Shown piece by piece: positions 1 to 11,194 of a DNA stretch of 64,000 bases. The position numbers and the translations under genes were made by a program. This stretch comes from Stramonita haemastoma. Its lineage: Eukaryota > Mollusca > Gastropoda > Neogastropoda > Muricidae. The stretch covers positions 46,994,348 to 47,058,347 of the forward strand of contig CM060323.1 of the NCBI GenBank assembly GCA_030674155.1. Direction: 5' to 3'. Position 1 is the first letter of the stretch. Every line of letters begins with the position of its first letter. Under the pieces are notes generated by a model that was given only the letters and a program-made list of their open reading frames with translations, was not told where the DNA came from and made no database searches.

Positions 1-27
1 CAGGCAGGCAGCTGGTGATGACGGTAC

Positions 28-281
28 CTTCAGCGTCGCACCTAGGGCGCAGGCGAAGTGGATGGGGGTGCGGCCCATGCGGCGCTCCTTGCTGTTGATG
101 TTGGCCGTGTTGCGGCGCAGGAGGCTGCGGACGACCTCCAGCTGTCCCCGGGACACGGCCAGGTGCAGGCAGGCCATGCCGCTGGGGTCACGCCGCACCA
201 CGTCCACGCCTGGAGCCTCCACCAGCTGCCGGGCCAGCTCCGCGTTGTTGTTCAGGATGGCCAGCATCACGCCTGTGTGAC
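28..281 (-). CDS. Ankyrin-repeat protein gene, internal exon (most 3' one in window)
   Basis: Minus-strand exon flanked by an acceptor (CAG, 284-282) and a donor (AAG then GTACC, GT at 27-26). It translates without a stop in a single frame, and its first codon completes the partial codon left by the exon at 710-960 (phase 1), giving GAGHTGVMLAIL. It holds about two and a half ankyrin repeats: GHTGVMLAILNN, then DPSGMACLHLAVSRGQLEVV with the usual G-x-x-LHLA-x-x-G pattern, then GRTPIHFACALG. Ankyrin repeats form protein-binding helical stacks, so a scaffold or inhibitor role is plausible, but the partner cannot be read from the sequence. This exon is intact, unlike the exons 5' of it. The gene continues left beyond the window. 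IkB/BCL3-like or NF-kB p105-like proteins are possible relatives, but I see no diagnostic motif. Confidence 0.75.
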
Positions 282-283
282 CT

Positions 284-459
284 GTTTGGGTGGAGGAGGA
301 AGGGGGATGGGTGTGGGTGGTGGTTGTGGGTGGTGGGGGTTGGGGTGGGTGTGGTGGGTAGGGAGTGTGAGGATTTGTTGTTTTGGCTTATGTTTGATTT
401 TTGTGGGAAATAGTGTCTTCTTCTGTCTTGTGTGTTTTTTGTGAATTTGTGTGTGTGTG

Positions 460-517
<58 letters not shown>

Positions 518-709
518 TGGTGCGTGTGTGGTGTAGTCTGGTGCTAGTGCTGTCTGTCTGTCTCGTCAGTCGTTGTCTGTCTAGTCTGTCTGTAGTCCTG
601 TCCTGTCAACCCCAACTCCCTCCCACTCCACCCCCCCCCCCCCCCCAACCCACCCCCCAACCCCCCACAACCCACCCCCACCCCCAAACCCTCCCCACTA
701 AAACCGCAC
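284..709 (-). repeat. Intron with (TG)n microsatellite and C-rich tract
   Basis: Between two ankyrin exons. It holds a (TG)n run at about 451-516, CTGT/CTGTC repeats at about 550-600 and a C-rich tract at about 620-690. Reading frames here are made of the repeats and are not coding. Confidence 0.8.
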
Positions 710-960
710 CTGCCCCATCCACGGCGTTGAGGTCGCAGTGTTTGGCAGCGCATGAGGATGGCCACGATGACGGCATTGCCCAGCACAGCGGCCAGGTGGA
801 AGGGGGTCCGGCCCTGATGGTCCCGGCGTTGGCGTCCGCCCCTCCTGCAGCAGCAGCATCACGGCGTGCGGGCGGTCACAAGTCACCATCAGGTGCAGCA
901 GGGTCGTGCCCTTGTGGCGGGACACGATTTCTGAAGGGTTGGCCCCGTGGTCTAGAGTAC
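710..960 (-). CDS. Ankyrin-repeat protein gene, internal exon with frame shifts
   Basis: Minus-strand exon with acceptor CACAG (965-961) and donor GGGGCAG followed by GTGCGG (GT at 709-708). It encodes ankyrin repeats (LDHGANPSEIV, GTTLLHLMVTCDRPHAVMLL, then GRTPFHLAAVLGNAVIVAIL, then KHCDLNAVDGA), but these lie in three different frames. One base appears to be missing after LLQEG (a G run), one after NAG (a GG run), and one near the CGCTGCC run before KHCDLN. Supplying single bases would restore a normal 33-residue ankyrin periodicity. The splice sites remain good, and the 3' end joins the exon at 28-281 in phase. Either the sequence has single-base errors in GC runs or this is a recently broken gene. 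Confidence 0.65.
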
Positions 961-1533
961 CTGTGGGTTTTTTTTGGTTTTTTTTAGTGAGAAAGGTGGG
1001 GGACATTGTGGGTTTGAAAGTGATTTGGTGATGTAGAGTTTTTGTTTTGTTTTTTTTATGTTTTTTGATGTACTTTCTACCTGAGAGAAGTGAAGAAGCG
1101 GTGTCGTTTCGTCGTTGTCTTCAAAGCTACTTCCATCTGAGAGAACTAAGAAGGGTGTAGTCGTCTATCTTTCGAATATTCTACCTCTACCTGAGATCCA
1201 CTTGAATCCGGTTGTCAAACGAAATTAGGTTTGGATGCTTCAGAATCAGCAATCTCTTTGGCAGTTGAAATATGAATTAATAATTGTAAACGCAAAAAAT
1301 TAACAATTTTAGGGGTTTGGGAAATAATTCTCGTTGCTGTGCTAATAGGAACAAAAAAACCACAAATAAATGCTTTTACATTTAACAACATAGATTAACA
1401 AAGACAGATAGATAATATAAAAAAAAAGACTAACATTTTATACTCCTGAAAAGAAAAAAAAGAGATTAGAACGCAGTATAAACCCAAGAACCCCCCCCCC
1501 CCTCCACCAGGACAACACAACATCAATCATCAC
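961..1533. other. Intron, no recognised content
   Basis: AT-rich intron of the ankyrin gene. It contains short A and T runs and a C run near 1491-1502. No gene, SINE or array was recognised. Confidence 0.5.
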
Positions 1534-1767
1534 CTTGCGGAGAAGAGGGCGTTATGCTGCAGAGCCACAGTCAGCGGGGTGGCCCCGTCAGCGTCGCGGG
1601 TGTGGATGACGTCAGCTGCGCACTGCCCTTGTGGCTGAGGAGGGCCTGCAGGGCCTTCAGCTTCTGGCGCTGCGCCAGCAGGTGCAGCAGCGTGTGGCCG
1701 CTGTCCAGGATGCTGGTGCACAGCTCCTGCACCTCCTTGGGGTCAGCCCCGCCAGGATTTCGTGAAC
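1534..1767 (-). CDS. Ankyrin-repeat protein gene, internal exon with frame shift
   Basis: Minus-strand exon with acceptor CAACAG (GTTCACG follows, exon begins at 1767) and donor CGCAAG then GTGATG. The reading NPGGADPKEVQELCTSILD leads into an ankyrin repeat (SGHTLLHLLAQRQKLKALQALLSHKG), and then the next repeat (DVIHTRDADGATPLTVALQH) appears in another frame. A single base is missing around the GGGCAGTGC segment. A second discrepancy near the GGCGGGGCTG run at the exon start would be needed to join the upstream exon in phase. Repeat length and spacing otherwise fit the ankyrin family. The exon end is in a phase that does not match the next exon without one more single-base change. Confidence 0.62.
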
Positions 1768-1777
1768 CTGTTGGGGA

Positions 1778-1868
1778 ATTGAGGAAGAGTGAGATGAATG
1801 GATGGAGGGAATTGGTTGTCAGGTCTTTGGGGGTGCCCCCCACGGTCGCTAGATTATGGGATAGATGA
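1778..1868 (+). mobile_element. LINE 3' end: reverse-transcriptase C-terminal tail
   Basis: In the intron, on the plus strand, a short frame reads WRELVVRSLGVPPTVARLWDR and then stops. The same tail (VARLKDR, stop) occurs at 22.2 kb on the minus strand, after a GRPRKRWEDN motif found at the C-terminus of many non-LTR retrotransposon polyproteins. Only the last approximately 30 codons survive here, followed at once by a GATG/GATA microsatellite. The 5' truncation is typical of LINE insertion. Confidence 0.65.
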
Positions 1869-2135
1869 TGGATGGATGGATGATGGATGGAAATGATAGA
1901 TAGATGGATAGTGATGATAGATGTGATGGATGGATGGGTGGATGGATGGGTGGATGGGTGGATGGAGTGTGGTGGATGGATGGGATGGATGGATGATGGA
2001 TAGATAGATAGATAGGGATAATAGATAGAGGAGAGATAGATAATAGATGTGGATAGATAGATAGATGGATAGATAGATAGAGGGATAGATAGGTAGAGGG
2101 ATGAGATGAGGTATGAGGATAGATGATGATAGATA
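1862..2135. repeat. (GATG/GATA)n microsatellite
   Basis: Imperfect tetranucleotide array of GATA, GATG and TGGA units directly downstream of the LINE tail. It may have grown from the LINE's own 3' tail repeat. Confidence 0.85.
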
Positions 2136-2216
2136 GATAGATAAGAGCAGAAGTACGAAGACGAGTAGGTACGAGAGACAGACAGAAGACAGACAGAGAG
2201 AGAGGACTATGTATAC

Positions 2217-2320
2217 CTTTTGGCATTGGATCCAGAGCTGAGCAGTTCAGCCAGCCTGGTCAACTCCGCGTACTTGGATTCTATCGTCTTCATGCTGCCG
2301 CCTGTCCTGGGGGAGTGTCT
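2217..2320 (-). CDS. Ankyrin-repeat protein gene, upstream exon
   Basis: Minus-strand exon with acceptor CCCGCAG (exon begins at 2320) and donor AAAAG then GTATAC. It reads RHSPRTGGSMKTIESKYAEL then TRLAELLSSGSNAKR in a single open frame. It is hydrophilic and probably helical, and precedes the ankyrin repeats. The start phase is 0, matching the exon at 8778-8817. I do not recognise a domain. Its end phase (2) joins the next exon only if one base in the GGGG run there is extra. Confidence 0.5.
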
Positions 2321-2329
2321 CTGCGGGAA

Positions 2330-2970
2330 GGAAGAACAATGCCTTGTCATACAGCACAGAAACATCCACTCCCAAAATGGAGAAATGCGACGAAACTGGT
2401 TTCTTGCACCCATTTCCGATCCCAATTTCAAATACTTTGTTAACTAAAACAGATGAATTCCTTAGGTTACGAGCAGAGGATTGCACATCTAAAGGAAAAA
2501 AGAAGGAATCACGTCCATGTCATCAGAGAGCTTGAAGCTAGCACCATACAACATTGTTGGTTTAGCTTAAGAGCTGGGAGTTTTGGACTTCTGCCTCGGA
2601 ATCTTCTTCAGTATGACTTTTTTGTGTAAGTTGCTGTTGGTTTTTATATCCACGTCTTAAATGGATGTTTCCCAGATTGTATAGGGAAGGTCGTTTTTAG
2701 CCTCACGTGTTACCAGGATCCAGGATTGTCTGGTTGGTGGGTTGTAGTTTGTGTCTTTTGTTTCGCGGTTTACTGACAAGACAGACTGACACCACTGGTA
2801 TGCTTTGTTTCTGACTGATCCGTGGTGGTTGGTATTCGAAACATACCTCTGCTTTGGTTGTAAGAGTAACGTAACGATTTTTGGTTGGTATGATACTAGT
2901 GTTCTTTTACGTGGGTCTTTTTTTTTTAAATCTCAGATTTAGTGAAACAGTAGTAACTAAGGCTCAGGAA
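2330..2970. other. Intron, no recognised content
   Basis: Mixed-composition sequence without clear repeats, apart from a T run near 2921. Reading frames crossing 2344-2535 have no flanking splice logic. Confidence 0.4.
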
Positions 2971-2989
2971 CTAAGATGAATTATTCACA

Positions 2990-3170
<181 letters not shown>

Positions 3171-3624
3171 ATACTGATTTTATTTGTCTTTTTTCCTTAC
3201 CTTGTTATTCACGAATATATTCTCATAATCCTTGACAACAACAACAACAGCCAAAAAAAAAAAAGCACATACGTCTTACACCTCGTCCACAAAAACCCCA
3301 CCAAAATCCAGACAACTGAAAAGACTGGCACCCACGATACCGGCAAAGAAGACTATAATAATATTAATAATATCTAACACAAGCAATCAGCTGAGGCAGG
3401 TGTGACCACCTTTTCCTTTCATACAGAACAAACTATGACGGCTGTAAGCTGATTTTGCCATTAATCACCCGGTTTGTAGAACTTTTTTTTTCTCTCTCTC
3501 TGTAGTGTGGATGGATACGGTCCAACTCCAAGCCTTGTCCCACTTGGTCGCTGCGCGCTGCCAACAGAGCTTAAAGATGTCACTGAACTTCCACCGAGTC
3601 CCTTTGGGCCAAAAAAGGCACAGA

Positions 3625-3655
3625 GAGAGAGAGGAGAGAGAGGGAGAGGAGGGAG

Positions 3656-3736
<81 letters not shown>

Positions 3737-3765
3737 TAGATAAAGAGAGAAAGAGAGAGAGAAGG
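3625..3765. repeat. (GA)n microsatellite
   Basis: Long GA tract with GAGG interruptions at its left end. Confidence 0.95.
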
Positions 3766-4179
3766 ATTAGTGCTTTGGGAAATCGAAGTCAGGCACACTC
3801 TAAGTAGCGCTTTGTTCCGTCAGTGTGTCCGGTTGGCAGGTAAGTGCAATTACTGATCCGATTCGAGGCATGCGTTGTCCACAGTCCAAATTGGTCAGTC
3901 GCCCCAGGCGTTGGTGGGCTTTAATGTGCACGGCACCCTTACTTAACCCTTTCTTTACCTGTACTGGGGTGGGTTCCCTGGCACTGGTTGAGATGACAGG
4001 GTCAGCCAGCCAGCCAGCCAGCTAGCCAGCCAGCTTGTTAGCCAGGCAGCCAGCGGTCTGGTGTGATTTTGTGTAAGTCGTCTCGGTATGGTATGTGGGG
4101 TGGCCGGCGTCGATTAATTTAAGGATTTACACCAGGTTTTGACCTCTGGCTCTGGCTGCTAAGTGGTGTGGGCGTGTTT

Positions 4180-4350
4180 TTTTTTTAATTCTCTCTTTCG
4201 GTCTTTCTGTTTCTGTCTCTGTCTCTCTATCGTTGTCTCTGTGTGTCTCTATGTCTCTATCTGTTTGTCTGTCTGTGTGTCTGTGTCTGTCTGTCTGTCT
4301 GTCTGTCTCCCCCCCCCCCCCCTCCTCTCTCTCTCTCTCTCTCTCTCCTC

Positions 4351-4417
<67 letters not shown>

Positions 4418-4560
4418 AAAAGAATGTCCTCGAAATAAAAGATTTTGTTTTGATTTGATCTCTCTCTTTCTCTACTCTTCCCTTCCCTTCCTCCCCCCCC
4501 CCTCCCCCCCCCCCCCGCCCATTCTCTTCTCTTTCTCTTCCCTTATCTTCTTTTCTCATC
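4180..4560. repeat. (CTGT)n/(CT)n compound array and pyrimidine tract
   Basis: TCTG/TGTC units, a C run, (CT)n at about 4323-4414 and a further pyrimidine-rich tract with C runs at about 4492-4516. Confidence 0.9.
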
Positions 4561-4889
4561 TCTCTCACGCATGTCGTAGGTAGGTAGGTACAGTCACAAC
4601 CAAGCAAAACAAAAAAGAAGAAAAATAGTGAACCATTTATCAAAACTAAATAATGATATACCTTCTACCCCTACCAAACCTTACAAAGTACGTGCTTATC
4701 TCTTTTTCAGTCCGCGAAATGAGAACAAGCCATAATCTCTGTCATGTTGATATCCACACCTTCCTCTTCCCCCCCCCCCCCCCCCCCCTTATCCCCCTGC
4801 CCTTTCCATTTGATTCCAATCTCTTCTGTCAGTAGCAGAACATGTAGGTAAGTATGGTATATACGCATACTACTACTACTACCACAGCA

Positions 4890-4891
4890 CA

Positions 4892-4946
<55 letters not shown>

Positions 4947-4952
4947 GTGTTG

Positions 4953-5022
<70 letters not shown>
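4890..5022. repeat. (TG)n microsatellite
   Basis: TG tract of about 130 bp, interrupted once near 4942-4960. It lies 110 bp after a C run at 4769-4788. Confidence 0.95.
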
Positions 5023-5024
<2 letters not shown>

Positions 5025-5321
5025 AGTTGAGTATGATTGTTAGTAAGTAGCAGTCTGTTGTTAGCGTGTCTAATGAATGGCTTGATCATGCCAGTGGGAG
5101 TTTCTGTATATGTCTCCATGTCTCTATACATGACTGACAAAACTGAAAGCTTGCCTAGCCAGGGACTGGAACCGATACACACACTTGATAGTTTTGTTTT
5201 GTTTTGTTGCTGTTTTGTTGTGTTTTGTTATTTTTTGTTAGTGGTGGTTGTGGTAGTAGTAGTGATGGTGTTTTTAATAAAGGTAATGTTGGGTTTAACC
5301 AAACAGAAGTAAGCAGGGTAG

Positions 5322-5450
<129 letters not shown>

Positions 5451-5724
5451 CGCGCATGCACACTCAATAATTCGAAATCGCGGGCTGGCGTCCATGTTGG
5501 TTATATATTTGTGTTGTATTATGAAATTTACAGCTTAGTTTTTCAAAGTGATGATATTTAGCAACATATCATCTGCATGCGCTAACAGCGTACACACACA
5601 CACCACACACGCACGCACGCACCACGCACCACCACGCACTTACCGTACGCTTAAGCCTACGGGGTCCCCACAGATTTTGATCTTTCTCACTCCCCTTCCC
5701 TTTCCATCACCACCACCTTCCCCC

Positions 5725-5969
5725 TCCACCGTGATAGTCACACCAGTTATTAAATACAAACACACAACCACCCCCCCCTCCCACACACACACACACACAC
5801 ACCACACACAACACAACACACACAACACACCCACCACCACCACACACACCACACCAACCAGTGTGATCCACAGTGTATAAACAAACAAATCCCCCCCCCA
5901 CCACCCACCACACACAACTCCCCACCAAGTGATGGGATCACACCAGTGTATAAAACACAACAAGACGCC

Positions 5970-6014
<45 letters not shown>

Positions 6015-6235
6015 ACACACACAAACTTCCCTCCACCAAGTGATGTGATCACACAGTGTAAAAACACAACATAGACGCCCCCCCCCCCCCCCACACACAC
6101 ACAAACTTCCCTTCACTCAACGATCATCACACCAGTGTATAAAACAACATAAACCCCCCCCCCCCCCCCCCCAGCCATCCATCCCTACCTCTCCACCCAA
6201 TGATGATCACACCAGTGTATAAAACACAACCGGAA
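5725..6235. repeat. Degenerate tandem repeat with poly-C tracts
   Basis: A segment like GATCACACCAGTGTATAAAA recurs at about 5728, 5862, 5934, 6045, 6124 and 6203. Copies are separated by C runs (the longest about 5970-6014) and CA tracts. The unit is roughly 75-130 bp and varies mainly in C-run length. Confidence 0.75.
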
Positions 6236-6239
6236 TCTC

Positions 6240-6655
6240 TTCTTGTCTTTTACCTGTAAGTCTAGAACCAATGGTTAGCGCTCGTCCCCACTTTCCGGCA
6301 CTATATTCCAAATGATTCTTCTTTTGTTCTCTGCACCGTAGGGAGCATCATGGTCACAGACTGGTGGATGTGATACTTCCATTATGATTCATACGCACAC
6401 CGGTACCAGTGCTGGTCTGTTTCCGATTCAGCAGGATGGTAGGATGTTGAAAGCAGTCTGAAAAGATCGATAGATCTATCTGTAAGGGTGTTGGAGTATC
6501 AGATCAGCAGAGTCCAATCATATGCGTGCGACAGCATCCGTTTGTGTAGAGATGATGGTCGTGTTACTGGTATCACTTTACGTTGTTGATTTTGTTTTTT
6601 GCCTGTCGTGATTAAGTTTTTTTGTTGTTGCTGTTGAGTTGTTTTAGTTTTTAGT
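6240..6655. other. Unassigned sequence
   Basis: No gene or repeat family recognised. Composition is balanced. It may be intronic or intergenic. Confidence 0.35.
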
Positions 6656-6659
6656 TAAT

Positions 6660-6905
6660 TTGTTTGTGGTTTGTTTCTCCTCTTCCTCTTCCTTTTTTTG
6701 TCTTCTTTCCTTTTTTTCTTAAATTTTTACTCTCTTTCCTTATGTTTCTTTTTCTTTCTTTTTTCTTCTTTTTTTTCTTTCTTTTTCTTTCTTTCTTTCT
6801 TTCTTCTCTCTTCTTTTTCTTTTTTTTTTCCGTTTCTTTCTTTTTTCTTTCTGTTCTCTATTTTCTGTTCCTTTTTTTCCTTATTCTTTTCTCTTCTTTC
6901 TAGAT
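6660..6905. repeat. Polypyrimidine (TTTC)-rich tract
   Basis: About 240 bp of almost pure T/C on the plus strand, with TTTC and TTTTC units. Phe/Ser/Leu-rich reading frames here are compositional. Confidence 0.85.
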
Positions 6906-7442
6906 ATCTTTTCACTCCTGGTTCCCCTTTTTTCTTTACACCACTCCCGACCTTCTGTAAATCTCACTCCTCCTCTCTCCTCTTCTACTTAGTCACTCTC
7001 ACTCCCTGTCACTCACTTGTCTCGTGTCGCGTGCACTTGGTCTCTGTAATCACCGGATTAGGGTTTTGTTTTATAAGAGGCCGAAGTGTCGGTAGGTAAC
7101 GGTGAAACGGTATGCCTTCATAGCCAGAGAGAGTCATTTCACGTCCGACTTGCTACATGTTATTGCAACGCTGGCATACATACAATACTTCTTCAGGGCT
7201 TTTTTCTTTAGGGGGTCTGGCAGCGTGCGTGTGTGCGTGCGTGTGTGTGCGTGCGCGCGCGCGGGTAGAGTGCGTTTATGGGGGAGTTAGGTTTAGTGGG
7301 GGCGGGGGTGGGTTGGGGTGGAGGTAAGAGGGTAGTGGCAGGGGGTTTAGTTTGGAATGGTGGTTGTCAAAACGTGGTTGTATGGGACATGGTTGTAGTA
7401 TGTGATGTGATGTGTGTGTGGGTGGGGGGGGGGGGTAAGGGA

Positions 7443-7449
7443 GAGGAGG

Positions 7450-7523
<74 letters not shown>
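7443..7523. repeat. (GA)n microsatellite
   Basis: GA tract preceded by a G run and a G/T-rich stretch (7270-7440). Confidence 0.95.
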
Positions 7524-7525
<2 letters not shown>

Positions 7526-7854
7526 GCATTTTTTACCTTTTAAGCGTTTGTGTGTGTCAACATAATCATTTTATCAGGGTTTTATTTTTCTCCATCTAGC
7601 CATCCGTTTTTTTTTTTCTCAGCATTTTGTGTGTCACTGTGTTTCTGTTTCATTCTGTCTACCTAACCATCTGCCTTGTCGATTGGAATCTATCATTAGC
7701 TCTTTTTAATTTTTTTTTTATATCTCCATCACTTTTTCACGTTCCCTCCACTTTTTAGATTCTTTCCATTGTTCTTTGATGTTTCCCTGGTTTTTTAAGC
7801 GCCTCTCATTTGCTGTAATGTCTTCCTCTGTTTGTGGTGTTTCTTTCTTTAGAA

Positions 7855-8550
7855 AGAACTGTATTTCTTTTTTTCTGTAATAATGTATCCCTCTTTCTGT
7901 AATAACGTCTCTCTCTTTTTGTATTAACGTCCCCCTCTTTCTGTAATAACGTCTTTCTCTTTCTGTAATAATGTCTCCCTCTTTCTGTAATATATAATGT
8001 CTGCCTCTTTCTGTAATAATGTCTGCCTCTTTCTGTAATAACGTCTCTCTTTTTTGTGATAACGTCCCCCTCTTTCTGTAATAATGTCTCCCTCTTTCTG
8101 TAATAATATCTCCCTCTTTCTGTAATAATATCTCCCTCTTTCTGTAATAATATCTCCCTCTTTCTGTAATAATGTCTCCCTCTTTCTGTAATAATGTCTC
8201 CCTCTTTCTGTAATAATGTCCCCCTCTTTCTGTAATAATGCCTCCCTCTTTCTGTAATAATATCTCCCTCTTTCTGTAATAATATCTCCCTCTTTCTGTA
8301 ATAATATTTCCCTCTTTCTGTAATAATATTTCCCTCTTTCTGTAATAATATCTCCCTCTTTCTGTAATAATATTTCCCTCTTTCTGTAATAATATCTCCC
8401 TCTTTCTGTAATAATATCTCCCTCTTTCTGTAATAATATTTCCCTCTTTTTGTAATAATGTCTCCCTCTTTCTGTTCACCCTCTTTCTGTAATAATGTCT
8501 TCCCCTTTCTGTAATAATGTTTTCCTCTTTTTGCAATGTCCTCTGTAACA
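7855..8550. repeat. 22-bp minisatellite array
   Basis: About 30 tandem copies of a 22-bp unit, consensus CTCCCTCTTTCTGTAATAAT plus AT. Central copies (8090-8450) differ at one or two bases; edge copies are more diverged. Because 22 is not a multiple of 3, three units make a 66-nt period, and the minus strand stays open in two frames (up to 285 codons, with a 22-residue repeat containing LLQKEG and IITERG). I treat this as repeat DNA. Confidence 0.95.
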
Positions 8551-8777
8551 ATGTCACCCTTCTTCTCAATTTCATATGTCCAACAGCTCAAGCAGATAAG
8601 TAATAAGGACCGACTTCCAAGGTCTCAATTTCTTCACAATATTACTCTTGAAACTATTTTTTTCCACCATTCTTTGTACTCAAAAGCCATACCCCCCTTT
8701 CTTCCCTTAATTCCATCTGTCCATGGGCGTTAGCAGATCGATGGTTGTGGACAGCGAGTGATGGATCAGTCACTTAC

Positions 8778-8817
8778 CTGTGGCAGTTGAGCGTGCACTG
8801 ACGTCCTGAAGGTTTCA
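8778..8817 (-). CDS. Probable small upstream exon of the ankyrin gene
   Basis: A 40-nt minus-strand exon candidate. Acceptor TTTTGTGTCCAG ends at 8818, and a consensus donor CCACAG then GTAAGTGA lies at 8777. The frame ETFRTSVHAQLPQ ends in phase 0, which matches the phase-0 start of the exon at 2320. The evidence is splice signals and phase only, with no domain. Confidence 0.4.
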
Positions 8818-8872
8818 CTGGACACAAAATGATGGGAGGTTTGGGTTGGCGTCTGGGTGATTGGCATGTGTG

Positions 8873-9323
8873 GCTGTATGGATGTGTGGATGTATGTATG
8901 TATATATGTTTGTATGTATGTATGTATGTATGTATGTATGTATGTATGTATGGATGTATGTATGTATGTATGTATGTATGTATGTATGTATGTAGGTGGG
9001 CAGGTAGGTAGGTAGGTAGGTAGGTATTGGATAGATGGATGGATGGATGTTTGTATGGATGGCTGTATGGATGTGTGGATGCATGTATGTATGTATGTAT
9101 GTATGTATGTATGTATGTCTGTATGTCTGTATGTATGTATGTATGTGGGCAGGTAGGTAGGTAGGTAGGTAGGTATTGGATAGATGGATGGATGGATGTT
9201 TGTATGGATGGATGGATGTATTGATGGAATGGTGTATGTGTTATGTATGTATGCATGTATGCATGTATGTATGTATGTATGTATGTATGTATGTATGTAT
9301 GTATGTATGTATGTATGTATGTA

Positions 9324-9418
<95 letters not shown>

Positions 9419-9445
9419 ATATGTATGTATGTGTGTACGTATTTA
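8873..9445. repeat. (ATGT)n/(TG)n array with higher-order repeats
   Basis: Tetranucleotide ATGT runs alternate with a complex segment (GTGGGCAGGTAGGTAGG, TTGGATAGATGGATGG, then TGGATGTGTGGATG) that occurs at about 8996-9083 and again at about 9145-9200. A pure (TG)n block at 9330-9402 follows. Confidence 0.95.
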
Positions 9446-9660
9446 GTGATCGACTATGACTCTGACCAGGAGGCTCAACTTGCACAGACCATCTCAAACG
9501 CTGACTGTCCTGATGCCCTCTTGGCCGAGAGAATGGAGACATGCTGTGGGCAAGGCATCTTCACTATAATCAAATTTTTGCCCATTTTCCGAAACAGAAA
9601 CTGCCTCCTCTGCTTGTCTTGGAGGTCCTTATCGAAAATGACGGACAAACATGAGTTATC
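9446..9660. other. Possible exon or old repeat, open on both strands
   Basis: A 200-bp stretch of coding-like composition between two microsatellites. The minus strand reads FDKDLQDKQRRQFLFRKMGK and VSILSAKRASGQSAFEMV before a stop. The plus strand is also open (DSDQEAQLAQTISNADCPDA). No good donor was found at the right phase on the minus strand, so assignment to the ankyrin gene is weak. Confidence 0.25.
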
Positions 9661-9674
9661 ATCATCTGTATGCC

Positions 9675-9736
<62 letters not shown>

Positions 9737-9795
9737 TCACCATCATCATCATCACCATCACCATCATCATCATCATCAGCAGCAGCAGCATCATT
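9675..9795. repeat. (TAG)n-(ATC)n-(AGC)n trinucleotide arrays
   Basis: (TAG)n at about 9676-9735, then CATCAT/CACCAT units and a short AGC run. Confidence 0.9.
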
Positions 9796-10057
9796 ATCAT
9801 TTCGTTTCTGAAACTCTGCAGCAGGAATTACCAGATCCTATACAAGCATAGTAATTCATCTTTTACATGCTTTCAATAAATACACTCAGGCAAATTCAAG
9901 GCAGTGGCAGGGTTTGCGCATAACTAAATCTTGGAGATAGTCTTTGCTCAGTTCGCTAGATACCACTCCAAGATAAAAGAAACAAAAAAAAGCAACCCAA
10001 ACCCAGACAAACTCTATAGAACTAATAAACCTGTCACTACTTCTGTGGAATAAGGGG

Positions 10058-10061
10058 GATG

Positions 10062-10121
<60 letters not shown>

Positions 10122-10139
10122 TGTGTGTGTGTGTGTGGG

Positions 10140-10174
<35 letters not shown>

Positions 10175-10235
10175 TTGTGTGTGTGTGTGCGTTCGTGCGT
10201 GTGTGCGTGCGTGTACGTGTGTGTACGTGAGGGAG
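10058..10235. repeat. (TG)n/(GCGT)n microsatellite
   Basis: TG tract grading into GTGC units. Confidence 0.95.
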
Positions 10236-10239
10236 GGGG

Positions 10240-10555
10240 GAGAGGAGTATAAGACAAGATCTGACAAAAAAAAACTTTCGTTTCATTTTCAAGTCCTCAG
10301 AGGTGTCTTCTCTCATTGCTTCCAGAGCTTTCAGGGGTTAAAGTCTGTCCCAGAGCCCGTGAAAAGACCCAGGCAAAAGGCATTGCCCATTCACACCCGG
10401 CCATCAGAGAGAATCGCCCCAAACACAACACATGTAGGCCTGCTGTACAACCAACGACCATTTACATTTCTTACCGTTTCCCCTTATAAGCCTTTTCAAT
10501 CTGGTAGCTAGGGCCCATAAACGTTTCGCTCTTTTTATACCACCGTGAAAGGGAT
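10240..10555. other. Unassigned sequence
   Basis: Non-repetitive stretch between two TG arrays; nothing recognised. Confidence 0.3.
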
Positions 10556-10559
10556 AGCG

Positions 10560-10576
10560 TTTGTGTGTGTGTGTGT

Positions 10577-10639
<63 letters not shown>

Positions 10640-10671
10640 GTGTGTGCGTGTGTGTGTGTGTAATGTGTGTG

Positions 10672-10718
<47 letters not shown>

Positions 10719-10728
10719 TGTGTCTGTT
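10560..10728. repeat. (TG)n microsatellite
   Basis: Interrupted TG tract of about 165 bp. Confidence 0.95.
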
Positions 10729-11107
10729 GGGACATTGACATAAACATGACAATGCTGCCAGTGTACAAGACCTTAAACAGGCTGCTGAGAATCGGTTTGA
10801 GAAGGGGTGGGTGGGGTGGATGGAGGTTTAGAATAAGGGTGGGCTTTGAGGAGGAGCGGGGGGTGGCGGAGGGGGGGGGGATATTTTATTGAATTGTAGC
10901 CGGGTAAGTGTTGTCAAGTGTTGCGCTGTATTTGACATTTTGCGTAAAGGATATCGTGAAGTAAGGGTTATCTAGCTGTTTGATACAAAGTCGCAGGTCA
11001 ACAGAGTATAAATTTTTCGTGAGTCTTTGATTTTGTTTGGTCAGTGTCTGTGCGTGCATGCATGCACGTATTTATGCATACACACTCGCGCGCGCACCCC
11101 CCACCCC

Positions 11108-11122
11108 CTGCACACACACACA

Positions 11123-11193
<71 letters not shown>
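11108..11193. repeat. (CA)n microsatellite
   Basis: CA tract preceded by a C-rich stretch. Confidence 0.95.

Positions 11194-11194
<1 letters not shown>

Noticed and set aside
3505..3807. Arg/Glu-rich coiled-coil-like frame
   Set aside because: Produced by the (GA)n microsatellite; the same pattern appears at every GA tract.
6664..7099. Phe/Leu/Ser-rich frame as a membrane protein
   Set aside because: It is a translation of a polypyrimidine tract.
7718..8591. Two minus-strand open frames of 261-285 codons
   Set aside because: They consist almost wholly of a 22-bp tandem repeat read in codons; no splice or domain evidence.
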